A stretch of DNA of 64,000 nucleotides from Adineta ricciae (Eukaryota > Rotifera > Eurotatoria > Adinetida > Adinetidae), in NCBI GenBank assembly GCA_905250025.1, contig CAJNOJ010000011.1, forward strand, positions 129,287-193,286. Direction: 5' to 3'. Made by a program: the position numbers and the translations under genes. The notes beneath the pieces were generated by a model that saw only the letters and a list, made by a program, of their open reading frames with translations, had not been told where the DNA came from and made no database searches. This document shows positions 37,996-49,489 of this stretch, one piece after another; position 1 is the first letter of the stretch, and each line of letters starts with the position of its first letter.

Positions 37996-38458
37996 ACTTG
38001 TCTTCTCTCTCTCTTTTGACTTTTAGAAAAGTTTGTGTCACAGCTGTTCGAGGATTGTTTCTTTTATCAACCACAGAGATATACTAGAGGTCGCTGACAA
38101 GAAATAGAAAATGATTGGTACGACTTGTTGAAACGTATCAACTTACAACATATTTCGTCTCTCTTTCTGGCCAGTGAACTATTTGCAATCGTAAGAAAGA
38201 TCATGTGGATGAACAAGACTAAGTAATTCATAGAAAGTTTCACGCTCAATCATGATGTCGTAGTGAAATACATAATTGACAGTGAGAGTGTGTTAAATAT
38301 CGATGAAGTTAATACGGATTTTTGTCGATGGAATTTGTATTCATATGTGTACTTTTACTAGTTGTTGAACTATGAAAATATCGACAAGCATCTTTTGTGG
38401 GAAAATGTTTTATTGATATTCAAAAGAAAACGTTGATTGAAGTACTGCAGGTTAAAAA

Positions 38459-38785
38459 TCAATTAGGTATAGTTGTTAATAACATAAATAGATTACTTGT
38501 TTTTTTTTGACTTATTTTGTAGTACACAAGAAAACCGTCGTTACTAGAATCTAACACAGTGAGAAATTGACTTTTAAACATGTTTTTCGCCAAATAGATC
38601 ATGACGAAACAGTACATGGAAGGCTTGCGAGTGAGAACGGTCTCATAAAACATTTGAACAGTGACTTCACTGGATCTAATAATTCTAGTGTGCCAATGTA
38701 CTATAGTTCCCACCGTATATCCATCGCAATTGCTTTCGATAGTGGAAGAATACAATATTTGAGTACTAATGTTTCGTTTGGACAT
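38459..38785 (-). CDS. Uncharacterised 108-aa ORF, possibly a remnant
   Basis: ATG-started frame, MSKRNISTQILYSSTIESN... ending ...MLLTTIPN, with varied coding-like codons and no low complexity. It includes LTVLDSSNDGFLVYYKIS, which reads like a real folded segment, but I do not recognise a family. The upstream coding-like fragment at 38965–39170 on the same strand may belong to the same broken unit. Could be a decayed gene or mobile-element fragment. Confidence 0.25.
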   Translation of the reverse strand: MSKRNISTQILYSSTIESNCDGYTVGTIVHWHTRIIRSSEVTVQMFYETVLTRKPSMYCFVMIYLAKNMFKSQFLTVLDSSNDGFLVYYKISQKKTSNLFMLLTTIPN

Positions 38786-38924
38786 TTGTAAATTTTGTGA
38801 TCATAATATTCAAAGACAATGATGTCTAATTGAAAAGTTTACTAGTTATATTCACAACTAAAAAATAAAATTATGAAAAAAAGCTGTATCGAAAGTTTGG
38901 CACAGACCTTATTTTGACCGGTGT

Positions 38925-39386
38925 GGTCTATACAGTGGAAGTGTTCGTTGTTTGAGCTCTCTTCTTAACATGATGTTCTGCTCTCGAAGTTATTGCTAAA
39001 ATCAGAATTACCAATGATAAAATTGTCTGCTTGTTTTAATTCTTCTTGCTGCTGAATTATCATGCTATGGAGAAGAATGTAACATGGATGTTTGTTAAAC
39101 AAAACAATTGGAATGAAATCAATTACTTGAGCAGTGTGCTCCTTTACTGCCATGACAGGACTTGGGGCGCCAATTTTGCCTAAAAAACACGCTCGAAAAG
39201 CATTTCAAGTCTGAAGATTGAAAATCTGCGGAAATGTCAAATCATGAAATAGTAGTTTTTATCATATCTCACTTTTTTAGACATATCACGAGTATTATGT
39301 TGTGTTCTCCCTTAACTGAATCAATTTACTAAGGATCCGACAGGACATGCGAACATAATCGCAGACGTTTGTTCACTGTATAGACC
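38925..39386. mobile_element. Candidate 462-bp element with 13-nt terminal inverted repeats
   Basis: GGTCTATACAGTG at 38925–38937 is matched by its exact reverse complement at 39374–39386. The interior has one coding-like minus-strand fragment (38965–39170). I could not see a target-site duplication flanking the repeats, so assignment as a MITE-like element is tentative. Confidence 0.25.
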
Positions 39387-39799
39387 TTTATGCAATGTTT
39401 ATTGTTTACAAATCAGAAAGAATCTCGCTATTTTCATTTCATGTCTTTCCGATCAGACAACAGAAGAATAGAAATATGTATATCAGGAATCATATGGATA
39501 AAACGTTCGAATTTGTTCAATTAGCAGAAACATTCATAGTTGAAGTTTATTCTGTTCAACAATAAGAATATAGTAAGAATCCAGGTTTAGATACACATCA
39601 ACAATTGTCTCTTCAGCTTTACTCTCGTTTGATTCCATAGACTTGACTGTTTCGAATATATAAATTGAGCGTATACTGTTTTCACCTTATAAATTTCTAT
39701 CGATAGAGGTCGCCGAGAGAATTTTCAAAGAAGTCATTGGTACAAATGGAATTGTTTGTTTGCTGATTTCAACAAGCATACGAATTTCATTTTTAAATC

Positions 39800-41414
39800 A
39801 TGTTATCAACAGGAGATGTACAAAATTATCTTCGTAAATTGCAAACGGAACTACGTTTCATCAAATTTCGTGATGTGGATTATAAATCGTTCGTTTTCTC
39901 TTATCAATTCAAATATCTCTCGAACTATTTGCTTTTCTTCCTTCTTCTCCTCTTAGACTCCAAACAGGCAACCCATGTGAATTCCTAAAAATTTATCACT
40001 ATGTTTTCTTGGATTATAATCCATTGTTCGCAAAAAGCTTACTCGACAAATGCGGTTGCGATTTCTACGGCAAGACAGACAGTCATTTTGTGGATACAAT
40101 GTATAAAGTAAAATCATCAGCTCGTTTTTAAGAAAGCAAAAAAAAACAAATCAATACTTCATTTTAGGCGTTACGTGATCATTTCAGTTATAAACCACCG
40201 ATCACGAAAGAACAATTCTTCACGACAGGCTTTGCCGAACGAAAACTGCAAATGGCGTGTGACGTCATCGTATTGGTGCGGCAAGAGTGTAAGGAAATCA
40301 ATATGATTCAACAACAGAAACGTTCAGGATCTAACTCAGCACGGGTAGGTTTTATGAGAAAAAAGATTAATCGTTGTTGAAGACTCGCTTTAGTTGACGA
40401 ATGGTAATAAGGAAAAGAAACGTGTTTCATCAAGTACACGTAAGTTCCGCGATTTTCTTTTTCATAACGAAATGCGAACTTTTAGAACAAGGACCTGTTC
40501 CGAATGCTTTTCATCCTTTACGGGACATGAGTTTAGAACCAGCTAATCACGATGTTGAACAATTTACATCGGTTCAAGCACATCATTTGACTGTGCCAAA
40601 GAAACAGCATATCGAAAGTTGGTTAGATGGATCGGAATTTGAATCTTCGTGTAAGTGTAGATTTTGGAAGTTTTAGGTTAACGGAAGATGAGTTCTTTTA
40701 GCAAATCCTCGAAATCAGATCGGATCGCTTACTGCTATGACACTTCAACGTTTGGAAGAACAAATTCAAATGTTAAAAGTTAAAGTTGAAGATATCAATG
40801 CTCGACTGGAAAATGTCACTTCGATTCTACAAGAAACTCATTCTGGAAATGTAAAACTGTCCTTCAATTGACGTTCCATACGAATAAATTGTATCCTTCT
40901 AGAGCTTTTTATCATCATCCGATGTTTCGAATTTCAATGCACGCTTAGTTATTGTTGAAAATGAATTAGCGATGTTACGACGAAAGACACCCCAGGTAAG
41001 TAGAAATGAAACACCGGCGTACTTTATTTGCTTATTATTTAGAACAATGATACCCACGTCACTCTTCCTGAACCGAAACCAAAACAACCATTTGTTCCAC
41101 AAGGAATTCTCGTTGGTAAGTCGATCGCTTTATGAGCGATTCATCTTTCATCTATTTCATTCAGATTCAGACGAGGAAGAAGAAATGATTAAGAGCTATG
41201 CAGTATGTTGAATTATAAAGCAATCCTAGGAAGAGGTTTTCATCGGAATTTTTCTAGATCGAAGAACCAATTCAGGATGCTGATGTTGTTGAACGTGCTC
41301 GCTCGTTACTTGAAAAGTAATCTGAACTTTCTCATGTATTTTACCATTTAATTCTTTTCTAGTGCTGAACAATGTAATCGTGACTTACTACGAAGAATTC
41401 AAACGAAAACATGA
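39800..41414 (+). CDS. CEP44: Centrosomal protein CEP44-like
   Basis: Centriole/centrosome component that promotes centriole-to-centrosome conversion in vertebrates. The N-terminal CEP44 domain is clear: MLSTGDVQNYLRKLQTEL, then after the first intron (donor within TC|GTTCGT, acceptor CTCTTAG) LQTGNPCEFLKIYHYVFLDYNP, then FVDTMYKALRDHFSYKPPITKEQFFTTGFAERKLQMACDVI. This matches the human N-terminus in order and spacing. The middle is disordered. A coiled coil follows (TLQRLEEQIQMLKVKVEDINARLENV). The C-terminus includes an acidic DSDEEEE and ends in RDLLRRIQTKT. Several introns of about 50–80 nt. The stop is 353 bp from that of the opposing ribosomal protein gene. Confidence 0.85.
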
Positions 41415-41766
41415 GAGACTTCTCACATTTTATCATTTGGTGTGCGTGTGTAGCTTTAAATGAATGTCCACGAATATCAGATATTCCAGGAAATTCAATT
41501 TACTCATCTAGGTTAGAACTGTTGTTTTCTGTAGTTGGAAAATGAGTTGTAAAATTCAATTTAATCAAATAAACAATCGATGGATAATCACGATGTCTGA
41601 TATAGAAAGAATCTTCAGTCATCAAGTGTGTTAACATTTCTTTTTCTTTCGTTTTATTTATTCTTCTCGACTCAAAACAATTGTTACTGATGATGATAAT
41701 AATAACAATAATAGCTTCATTGAGTCGATCAATATGGACCAGTTCGATCGACCATGATTGTATTGT

Positions 41767-42233
41767 TTAAATACGTGAGGGATAGAGCATCTAAAACAAG
41801 AGAATAGGTCAGTCGGATGAGACTATGCGGAGACAAACGAATGCTTACCACTCGAATTCGTCGTCCGAGTGCTTTTGGTGGTAAATTACGACGGAATTTG
41901 GCACGAACAGCACCACTTTTACCATGTGCACGTGTTACTTTACCCCAAAGAATGCGAACACGATTCAAACGTTTTTGACCAGGTACTAATGTCTTGCTGA
42001 AAAACAAACACCGTTGTTTCTTTTATGATACTCGGCGAGCTTTTGCTCGAATTTACTTTTTAGCCTTGTATACATAGGCGCAACGTTTACCCAAATAGAA
42101 GTTTGTTTCACGTCGAGCGTTGACACCATCGAGTTTGAGTAAAGCGGTGTTCTCATGTTGATTACGTTTACCGCGTCGGAAACCGGTGAACACGGCCTTT
42201 ACATAAAGGCTNAATTCGACAATTCGAAGTCAT
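41767..42233 (-). CDS. RPL35A: 60S ribosomal protein eL33 (RPL35A)
   Basis: Component of the large ribosomal subunit. Three exons: 42233–42057, 41996–41849 and 41790–41767. The protein reads [59 protein letters not shown] and ends MLYPSRI, matching eL33 throughout. A single ambiguous base (n) at 42212 sits inside exon 1. Leaving it out restores an open frame from the ATG at 42233 (MTSNCRISLYVK) and gives 115 aa, close to the usual 110; keeping it breaks the frame. The short N-terminus is therefore less certain than the rest. Confidence 0.9.
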
Positions 42234-42804
42234 TACGATGTCGTTTAAATCTTCTTTCCAATTTTTAACTTTCTAATTGTTGTATATACATAGATAGATT
42301 GATATATATATATTCATGTCATTTTCAGTAAAATGTTGTGTTATTCGAAATCAAAAAAAAGAAAGAAACCTCGTTTGACTAAATTCGAGCATCTTTTTGT
42401 AAGTAATAGAGATAAACAAGGAAAGAAAACAAATCGAATGTCGACCAGCTATATTATTTGTATGTGAACTCTATCCAGTTGTCATGATTTCTCATCGTTC
42501 TGTGCGAACAAAGCTGAATGTTGAATGTGCCTTTAACTTGCAATCAAAAATCGTACAGAATGTTCTTGAAATGTGTTTTTCGTTAGTGAATAGACAATGA
42601 ACAGAGAGATAAAATTGAACTGAACAGATGTGTTCGCACATCTAATTTTTATTTTCTTTCTCTTCCTATTGACCTATCTGTTTCTTTTCCCGTCAAAAGA
42701 GAAAGAAACAAAGATGATGTCGGTCATCGATGCCAGTACTCGATTGTCTGTCGACAGTACAAATCATCCTCTTTTTCTCTTCTTCGCGTTCGACTGATGT
42801 ACCG
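42234..42804. other. Divergent interval between eL33 and HS6ST genes
   Basis: Holds both promoters. A TA run lies near 42300–42312. An in-frame upstream ATG at 42730 could extend HS6ST by 25 residues. Confidence 0.45.
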
Positions 42805-44014
42805 ATGGTCAAGTGGAAGTTGGGAACAACTCTGTTGATTGTTCTCATTATTTTGACTTATTTAACTAGTCAATTAAAACAGCAGTTACATGATCTAACA
42901 CTTTTCAATCGTGAACATCCAGTGACAGTACTCGTTTTTATTCATATCCAAAAAACGGCGGGTTCAACATTTGAACGGTCGATTGTTCGTCGTTTGAATT
43001 TCGATTCGCAACCAAGTTGTCGATGTCCGACGATGCCGAAACAGAATCAGGCCAATCGACCAGCGATTAAATTAAGATGTGATTGCTCAAGAAATAATGA
43101 GCCCTGGCTTATCAGTCGATTCAGCGTCGGATGGTTATGTGGAGTGCACGCAGATTGGATAACATATCACCGTTGTTTACCAACAAAAATGAATTTCGAT
43201 TATGGATTAAATCAACGCAAGTACGTAGAGGAACCTGTTTACGTTTAGAATCAATGTCTCGTAGTAATAATGAGCTGGCATGTTGTTTTGTTTATCTAAC
43301 CTAAGCTCTCCCATTAGACTAACAATGAATAGATCGCTCTTGTTGTTTATCGAAGAATTTCCATTTGTATATCTAGATTTCTGTATGCTACCTTACTTCG
43401 CGAACCAGTCAGTCGATTCATCAGTGAATACCTTCATAATCTTCGTGGCGCGACTTGGCTGTCGGAACGTTTACCTTGTCACAGAGCACAACAACTTCGT
43501 CATCAGAATTCCTGCTGGAAAAGTAATAACACTTTTTTTTCCTGAATACTTTCTTTCTTTGTTAATCACATACATTTTATTAGATACAAACCTAACTGAC
43601 TTCATTCGTTGCCCATTTAATTCTGCCATAAATCGTCAAACTCGTATGCTTTCATCGTTGATAAGAAGTTGCCAGTCACCGTCATTCACTTATTCGGATT
43701 TAATTGATTTGTCAAGTGCAAAGAGGAACCTCGAGTCCATGGAGTTCTTCGGTTTAACTGAACATCTTCATTTAAGTCAACGTTTATTCGAACAGACAAG
43801 TTATTGTAAATTATTCCGTATCTGTTCATTTCAATTCTATCTCGAACAAGACGTACGAAACTATCAAACAAACGATTATCTCGAAAAGATTCTCACGTCC
43901 GTGGAAAGGACACATCTTCAACAAATAAACAGTGACGATATGGAGCTGTATGACTTCGCCAAGAAGTTATTTTTTCAAAGAACTTGTCAAATCTTAGGCA
44001 TCGCCTGCTCGTGA
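42805..44014 (+). CDS. HS6ST-like: Heparan sulfate 6-O-sulfotransferase
   Basis: Golgi type II enzyme transferring sulfate from PAPS to the 6-O position of glucosamine in heparan sulfate. Start at 42805 places a signal anchor (VKWKLGTTLLIVLIILTYL) at the N-terminus. The PAPS 5'-phosphosulfate loop is FIHIQKTAGSTFERSIV. WLISRFSVGWLCGVHADW matches the HS6ST family. Exon 2 (43377–43522) begins FLYATLLREPVSRFISEYLHNLRG, the 3'-phosphate binding segment. Exon 3 (43584–44014) has NRQTRMLSSL, MEFFGLTEHLHLSQRLFEQT and ELYDFAKKLFFQR. Total 330 aa. The first intron (43221–43376, 156 nt) is longer than most here. A start at 42730 would lengthen the cytosolic tail. Confidence 0.88.
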
Positions 44015-45801
44015 CAAGTGACTGATATAGCACGATTCTTGTTTTGCTATTCACTAATGCTAATCATACCTGACAAATCAAAATAAATTTATTTCATTGG
44101 GGAAAACCTTTATCATCTGTTATTTTCTCTCTCTCTCTCTTTCATTCTTATCGATAGGATCTTCAAAGAGAAAGAAGAAAAAAGACGACTATGAGTCGGC
44201 AATTTGAGAAAAATAATAATGGAAAGCAACCATAAAAAACTATCTTTCTCTTTTTGCTTTTATTATTATCTGTTATTGTTGCATGTTCATTTAAAAAAAG
44301 AAAAGATTTTCCATGTCATCCTCGTTTTTCTCTGTTTCTCTCGAGATAGGATGTTGCTTGATGAGGAAAGAGTGAGACAGCGAGAGAGAGAGATACACAT
44401 AGGGCAGTCTCGTTTCATTCCGTAGCACATGTAGACAGGATAGAAAGTAGAAACTAAGAGAATAGCTAGCAATAATCGCATCTATTCATAAAATCTTCGA
44501 AGATACAAAACTATTACATGGATGGAAAGAGAATGAAAGAAACATCTCAATCATATTCGATGATTTGATCGCGTTTTTGTTCGGACTCAATCATTCGTCG
44601 ACATCAGCTTGCAACGAAGTGTTTTGCAAATCTTCTTTGCTTTTGTTTATCTCTCATGTCGTGCTAGATATTCGTTTAGCTGACTTATCTAAATGACTCT
44701 GACTTGAAATTCTCTCTTTCCATCTTAGTCTTTTATAGATTTGCGCTCCAATTAACAATGAGAGCATGCAGCATTGAATCAGACTTTCTAGAGAGTCCAC
44801 CAAACGGATGTGGTTGAATAAAACAATATTAATAATAGTAATAAAAAAAATTCATATGTATTTCGAGTGTTGTCTTCCCTCTTTGTCTGTTTCCCTTCGA
44901 GCATTTATTGATATCTTAGCTTGTCTTTTGCGCTTCGATTCGTTGAGGCTTGATAGTTCAAAGATATGTTTTTCTTTGTTGTTTTCTCGTATTGCGTTGA
45001 CATGAGCATGTCGAAAGACATTTGTCGCTTGTGTTCACTCATCGATCATCATTAGTAGCGAACAAGAAATATTACGAATCATCGTTCTCTACTTTCGTCG
45101 TTGTCGTTTCCTTCTTCATCTTCTTTTTTGCTTCTTAAGTTTATTTTATTAGATTATGATCGATTGATGGTGAACGAACCATGATAAACAGTGAGTAGAA
45201 TTTGCAATCAGACAATGTCTTCTTAAAGATAAGATCGAACGATGATGCTTAGAAAGAGAAGTTTTTTTTCTTCTTCTCACAGAGCTGATCGTTTCGAGTT
45301 TGCGACGAGTTTCTCATCCAGAAAAACGCTAAGCTTTTTTTGCAATTTACACATTTGTCGAGCGCGTTTTGTTCCGAAGAAAACGGCGTTTCATGTTCAG
45401 ATGCGTTTTGTGAGTAAAATTGGTCAATTTAGATATGTTTATATAAAGTTTCAAGTTTCCTTTCGAGTAATGGAGGAAATTGATGTTTGTTATCGATTAT
45501 ATGACATTAAATCTTGGATAATAGATCCGCAAACATAGAAATGTTAATGGATTATTAAAATAGAAGAAATCCAGGTGTTATTAGTAGTCTTTCATCGATT
45601 AAATGCTTCGTTTGTCTTTCTAGATACCAGCTGTCACAACAAAAGAGATTTGCAAATTTCCGTTCTCTCTCTCTCTCTCTCTCTCTCTCTTGTCTCATCA
45701 TCGATATAGTATGACGTAATCATCCGAATAAATATGTATGTAAAACGATCGTTTTTTGTTTCGCAAAGCTTTCTCTTCTGATTTCTCTTTGTTTCCATTA
45801 G
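44015..45801. other. Intergenic with CT repeats; may hide K2P 5' exon
   Basis: CT/TC dinucleotide tracts occur near 44128–44142 and 45664–45691. The first coding exon of the K2P channel should lie here but I could not identify it. A plus-strand frame at about 45242–45538 is open but basic and motif-free, so I did not call it. Confidence 0.45.
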
Positions 45802-47348
45802 GCCAGCGAGTGGTGATGTTATCTTAACAGTAACATCTGGAACACCTTTTCGTATTCAGAACTATCGCACATTAGCCTATGTTCTTACGACCCTTGTCTA
45901 TCTTGTTATTGGTGCCGCTATATTTGATCGTTTAGAATCGACACAAGAATCGCTTCGTTTAGCAAATCTTCAAGCTCGTATTGATGTTTTTCGACATCAA
46001 CATAATATGAGCGAAGGTGAATTCGAAAATCTCACTCGAACTGTCCAATTCCGTTTGAATTACCGCAAAAAGCAATGGAAATTCATCGGTTCGTTCTACT
46101 ACGCTACTGTTGTTCTTGCACTTGTGGGTTATGGTCATGCAATACCTTATACGAAAGCTGGACGCGCTGTCACCATCGCCTATGCATTGATCGGCATTCC
46201 GATGTGGCTGATTATGATTCAGAGTGTTGGTGAACGATTAAATTCACTGATAACATTCGTGTTAAAACGTATCAAACGACATTTTAAACGAAAACGCGAA
46301 CCTCAAGTAACTGCGATGGAATTACTGACGTGTGAAGCGTTGTTAACTGTATTAACGTTAGCAACGGGTTCATATGTTTTCCATCGATATGAAAATTGGC
46401 GCTATTTTGATGCATTTTATTATTGTTTACTAACCTTGTAAGTTACCTTTGTAGTTCGAATAGAAAACATCTTGCAGACATTTGTATGTTTCTCGCCAAT
46501 TCGATTAGTTCAATTGGAAAAAAAATTTGTTTCTCATAGCCTCAAGACTGCAGAGCACTATCTCGCTTTTCCGCTTGACTTTCTTCTAATTTTAGTCGAG
46601 AAAATCAGAAATGAAGTATCAAATCGCCTACTATCGACTTCTACGGAAGGATATTCATGTCTTCATTAATTTTCTTTTTTTTTTCTATTTTAGAACGACG
46701 ATCGGTACGTAAGAAAGTCGATTTTATCATTAGTTCGACTTGCTATCCTTTCTAGGTTTCGGAGATTTAGTTCCTATGCAAAAGGATGACTACGGAAGCA
46801 TTGGATGGTTGTATATCTTATTTTGTATAATGTTCATTTTGACGGGCTTGACAATTGTTGCTTCAAGTGGTAATCTACTCATTCTACGTTTTGTCGAAAC
46901 GAACACGAAACGATCGAGAAACGAACGGTACGAAATGGAAGAACGTCGTCGACAACAAGTTCGTGTTGTTGGCGATGTGATTTCATCTAATGGTCGTCTT
47001 GTCACATTGGAAGACGACGAAGACACACCATCACTGGCCGGTCCATTGCATAATCAACGTTTACCAACGGAAAATAGTCAAAGTGATTTATCGCTGTGCT
47101 CATGTCGAGCACAACCGTCTCTATCGTCGTGCCTACCAACATCGTGCAAGACAAAGTTTAAACGAAAACATTCGAACTTTTTTCTTCATCAAAAATCAAA
47201 CTTGTTACAACCACAGACGATCGTGGTACGATCACTTCGAGAGCAAATTCTCGAATCGTTTGAGCCGAAGACTGATTTGGATGAAAATACTGCATTGCAA
47301 AGATCGTATCTTCAATTGGACAAGATTCAAAAACGATGTTCAATATGA
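45802..47348 (+). CDS. KCNK-like: Two-pore-domain K+ channel, TASK-like (5' end missing)
   Basis: K2P leak channel of the plasma membrane. Visible from an acceptor at 45801: M1 (YRTLAYVLTTLVYLVIGAAI), extracellular cap helix (LRLANLQARIDVFRHQH), pore 1 (GSFYYATVVLALVGYGHA), M2 (GRAVTIAYALIGIPMWLIMI, then GERLNSL), M3, pore 2 (LTTIGFGDLVP) and M4 (IGWLYILFCIMFILTGLTIV). The NYRTLA and IPMWLIMIQSVGERLNS wording is TASK-like. Pore 2 needs an 11-nt microexon (46694–46704). Pore 1 reads ALVGYG where TASK channels have TTIGYG. The C-terminal tail is long and cytosolic. The exon begins in mid-codon, so at least one 5' exon is missing from this call. Confidence 0.87.
46694..46704 (+). other. 11-nt microexon of K2P channel encoding TTIG of pore 2
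   Basis: AACGACGATCG is flanked by TTTTAG upstream and GTACGTAAG downstream. Splicing ACC TT to AACGACGATCG to GTTTCGGAGAT gives L-T-L-T-T-I-G-F-G-D, an exact K2P second filter. The upstream intron (46438–46693) is 256 nt, longer than usual here. Confidence 0.88.
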
Positions 47349-48221
47349 GCTTTGTGTGTTTCTTCTCGTCTTTTTCTAATTTAACAGTAAATCATCATTC
47401 CGATCTATTTTTTCTACAGAAAAATCGTTCTTAGTCCTCATATTGACAAGACACTCGAGAATATTCAAGTAGTATGAAGAGAATCACTTTAAATTAAAAC
47501 AAACTTGTGGCCATACTTCAGCAATACTCGAAATAAATGCATCCAACAATCGGAATAAGAGATAATATAAAAGGATATGATTAATTATACGGGCATTGAC
47601 GTCAGCGAGAAACATTATTATTAGAAATGATCTTAAGAATATAAATTATAAGGAAATTTCTGCTTTGAATGTTTTATTGCAACGTCGAAGTTAATAAATT
47701 TCCTTGATTTTAGAGGAATGTTGGATTGATAAAGCAGAAAGCGAAAGTTAATCAAGTATTTTAAGTTTTTTTGTTAATGTTCTCATTTCTTCGGCAGTTC
47801 CATAATAATTAAATAAAACCGCCTTCTCTCTCTATATATATATATCTAATTTCTCTGTGTGCACACAGACAAATCGCCGAAATCTCTGGAGAAAACATCG
47901 CACGGAAACACATGATAATCGTTTTTCGTTGTTTTCTTTATTTGAATAGACCCAAGAAAACTTTAAATGTGAACAGTTAAACAAGCACGAAGAGAAGAAG
48001 AGGATAAATAAGGATAATATGGTTTGTTTCATTCGTTTGTTTTCTAACGATAAAATATACAACGGACGGAATTTCTATTTGACAAAAAGCCATTTGAATC
48101 CTACGTACACACTGTTTTGTTTTTGACTGGTCACAAGTTCACTGTGTGTAACAGACGAAAGAATATATTGCACTCGGAATTGAGATTCGACAAGAAGAAC
48201 AACGAAGAAAACAGAAAGAGT
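47349..48221. other. Intergenic, no gene seen
   Basis: Tail-to-tail interval between the K2P channel and SBK kinase genes. Contains a TC/TA run near 47826–47847. No coding exon recognised. Confidence 0.5.
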
Positions 48222-49489
48222 TTAACAACACGTCTTAGCCGTTGTTGCCGATGACGATGATTTCAGATTATCATTTGTGAGTAGATGATCAAAACCAGTT
48301 AACGAATTTCTCATCAATTGAGTTAATTCTTCGAAATCAGTGTTACTCGTCGTACTGGAATTGATTGTATTACACTCGGTACCGCTACCTGACGAGGAAA
48401 AATCTTCTTCAACACCTTCGTCTTCGTTCGATGAACGTCGATGACTATTAAATTGATCATTGATCCATCGATCATCATAATATTTACTTATTTCAATAAT
48501 TTCACATCGTTTCAACGGGTCAGGATCTAAATTTGTTCAAAATCGAATTAGTTCAACAATCTCGAATTGATACTCACCAAGCATTTTACGAAAGATTCTC
48601 ATTAGACGACTGCTAAATTTATACCATTGTGATGGTAATTTGTATCTCGATTGCATTTGATGATGTCGTAACCATTGTAGGTATTCGTTGTAATAAACAT
48701 CTGATTCTTGAGCATGTTCCCAAGGAAAATTACCTAGAAAACATTTTCCGCACGGACAATTTATGAAATAATACACGTTTTGTCTTGGTACCTGTTAAAC
48801 TGCAGAAAAGTAAAACACCGAACGCCCAGACATCCATCGATGACGAAACCAGAATATCATTACTATGTGCGTCACACACTTCCGGTGGTGAATAAGGTAT
48901 ACTACCGATGAGACGTCGAACGTACGAACCGCATCTTCTGGTCATGCCAAAATCAATTAGTTTGACTTTACGAAAGTCAGCATCAAAGATCATGATATTT
49001 TCTGGTTTTACGTCACGATGTACCTGAAAAAAAGGAACAAAAAGACTTTTTTATCTGTTAACGATGCCTCGAGCGACATACCAATCCTTGTTCATGCATA
49101 AATTCCAGTGCTGACGCGACTTGTTTCATAATTGCTTTCACAGCTCGTTCGGGGAGGCCACGTTGAGGTGGGATCGATTCAAATAAATCACCTAATGGAG
49201 CATATTCTTGAACGATAATATATGCATCAGCTGTTTGAAAACACCGTCCTTCAAATGTATTGATAATCGAACGATGTGTCGATAAGACAATTGAATAGTT
49301 ATATTCCCGATGAAAGTCTCGATACTTCGTCGTAGATTTTTGAAGAATTTTCAATGCACACCGCTGTTGTAGTTCACGGTCCAGTGCAAGAATGACGCGA
49401 CCATATGTACCTGAGCCGAGTTCACGTATGGTACGAAAACGTTCGTTGGCATCGGCGACAGTTGGCAACAGATCGTTGGTTGTTTCCAT
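48222..49489 (-). CDS. SBK1-like: SBK-family serine/threonine kinase
   Basis: Protein kinase of the SH3-binding kinase group. The glycine loop is [13 protein letters not shown]; the ATP lysine is in [29 protein letters not shown] matches SBK1 closely. The catalytic loop [10 protein letters not shown] is formed across an intron (GLV|HRD). The DFG segment is [21 protein letters not shown], then IPYSPPEVC and [20 protein letters not shown]. The C-terminal lobe ends near [18 protein letters not shown] Ser/Asp/Glu-rich tail of about 90 residues follows. Start [11 protein letters not shown] at 49489. All catalytic residues are intact. Confidence 0.9.

Larger units (their letters stand above)
37996..39799. 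other. Interval with coding-like remnants, no complete gene
   Basis: Contains two minus-strand coding-like frames (38459–38785 and 38965–39170, the latter preceded by a TTTTTTAG acceptor-like site) and a 13-nt inverted repeat at 38925–38937 and 39374–39386. No complete gene could be assembled. Confidence 0.45.

Noticed and set aside
45242-45538. 98-codon plus-strand frame upstream of the K2P channel
   Set aside because: No motif, basic low-quality composition, and no junction that would place it as the channel's first exon.
45664-45691. CT dinucleotide run
   Set aside because: Ordinary microsatellite; similar short tracts occur throughout the window.
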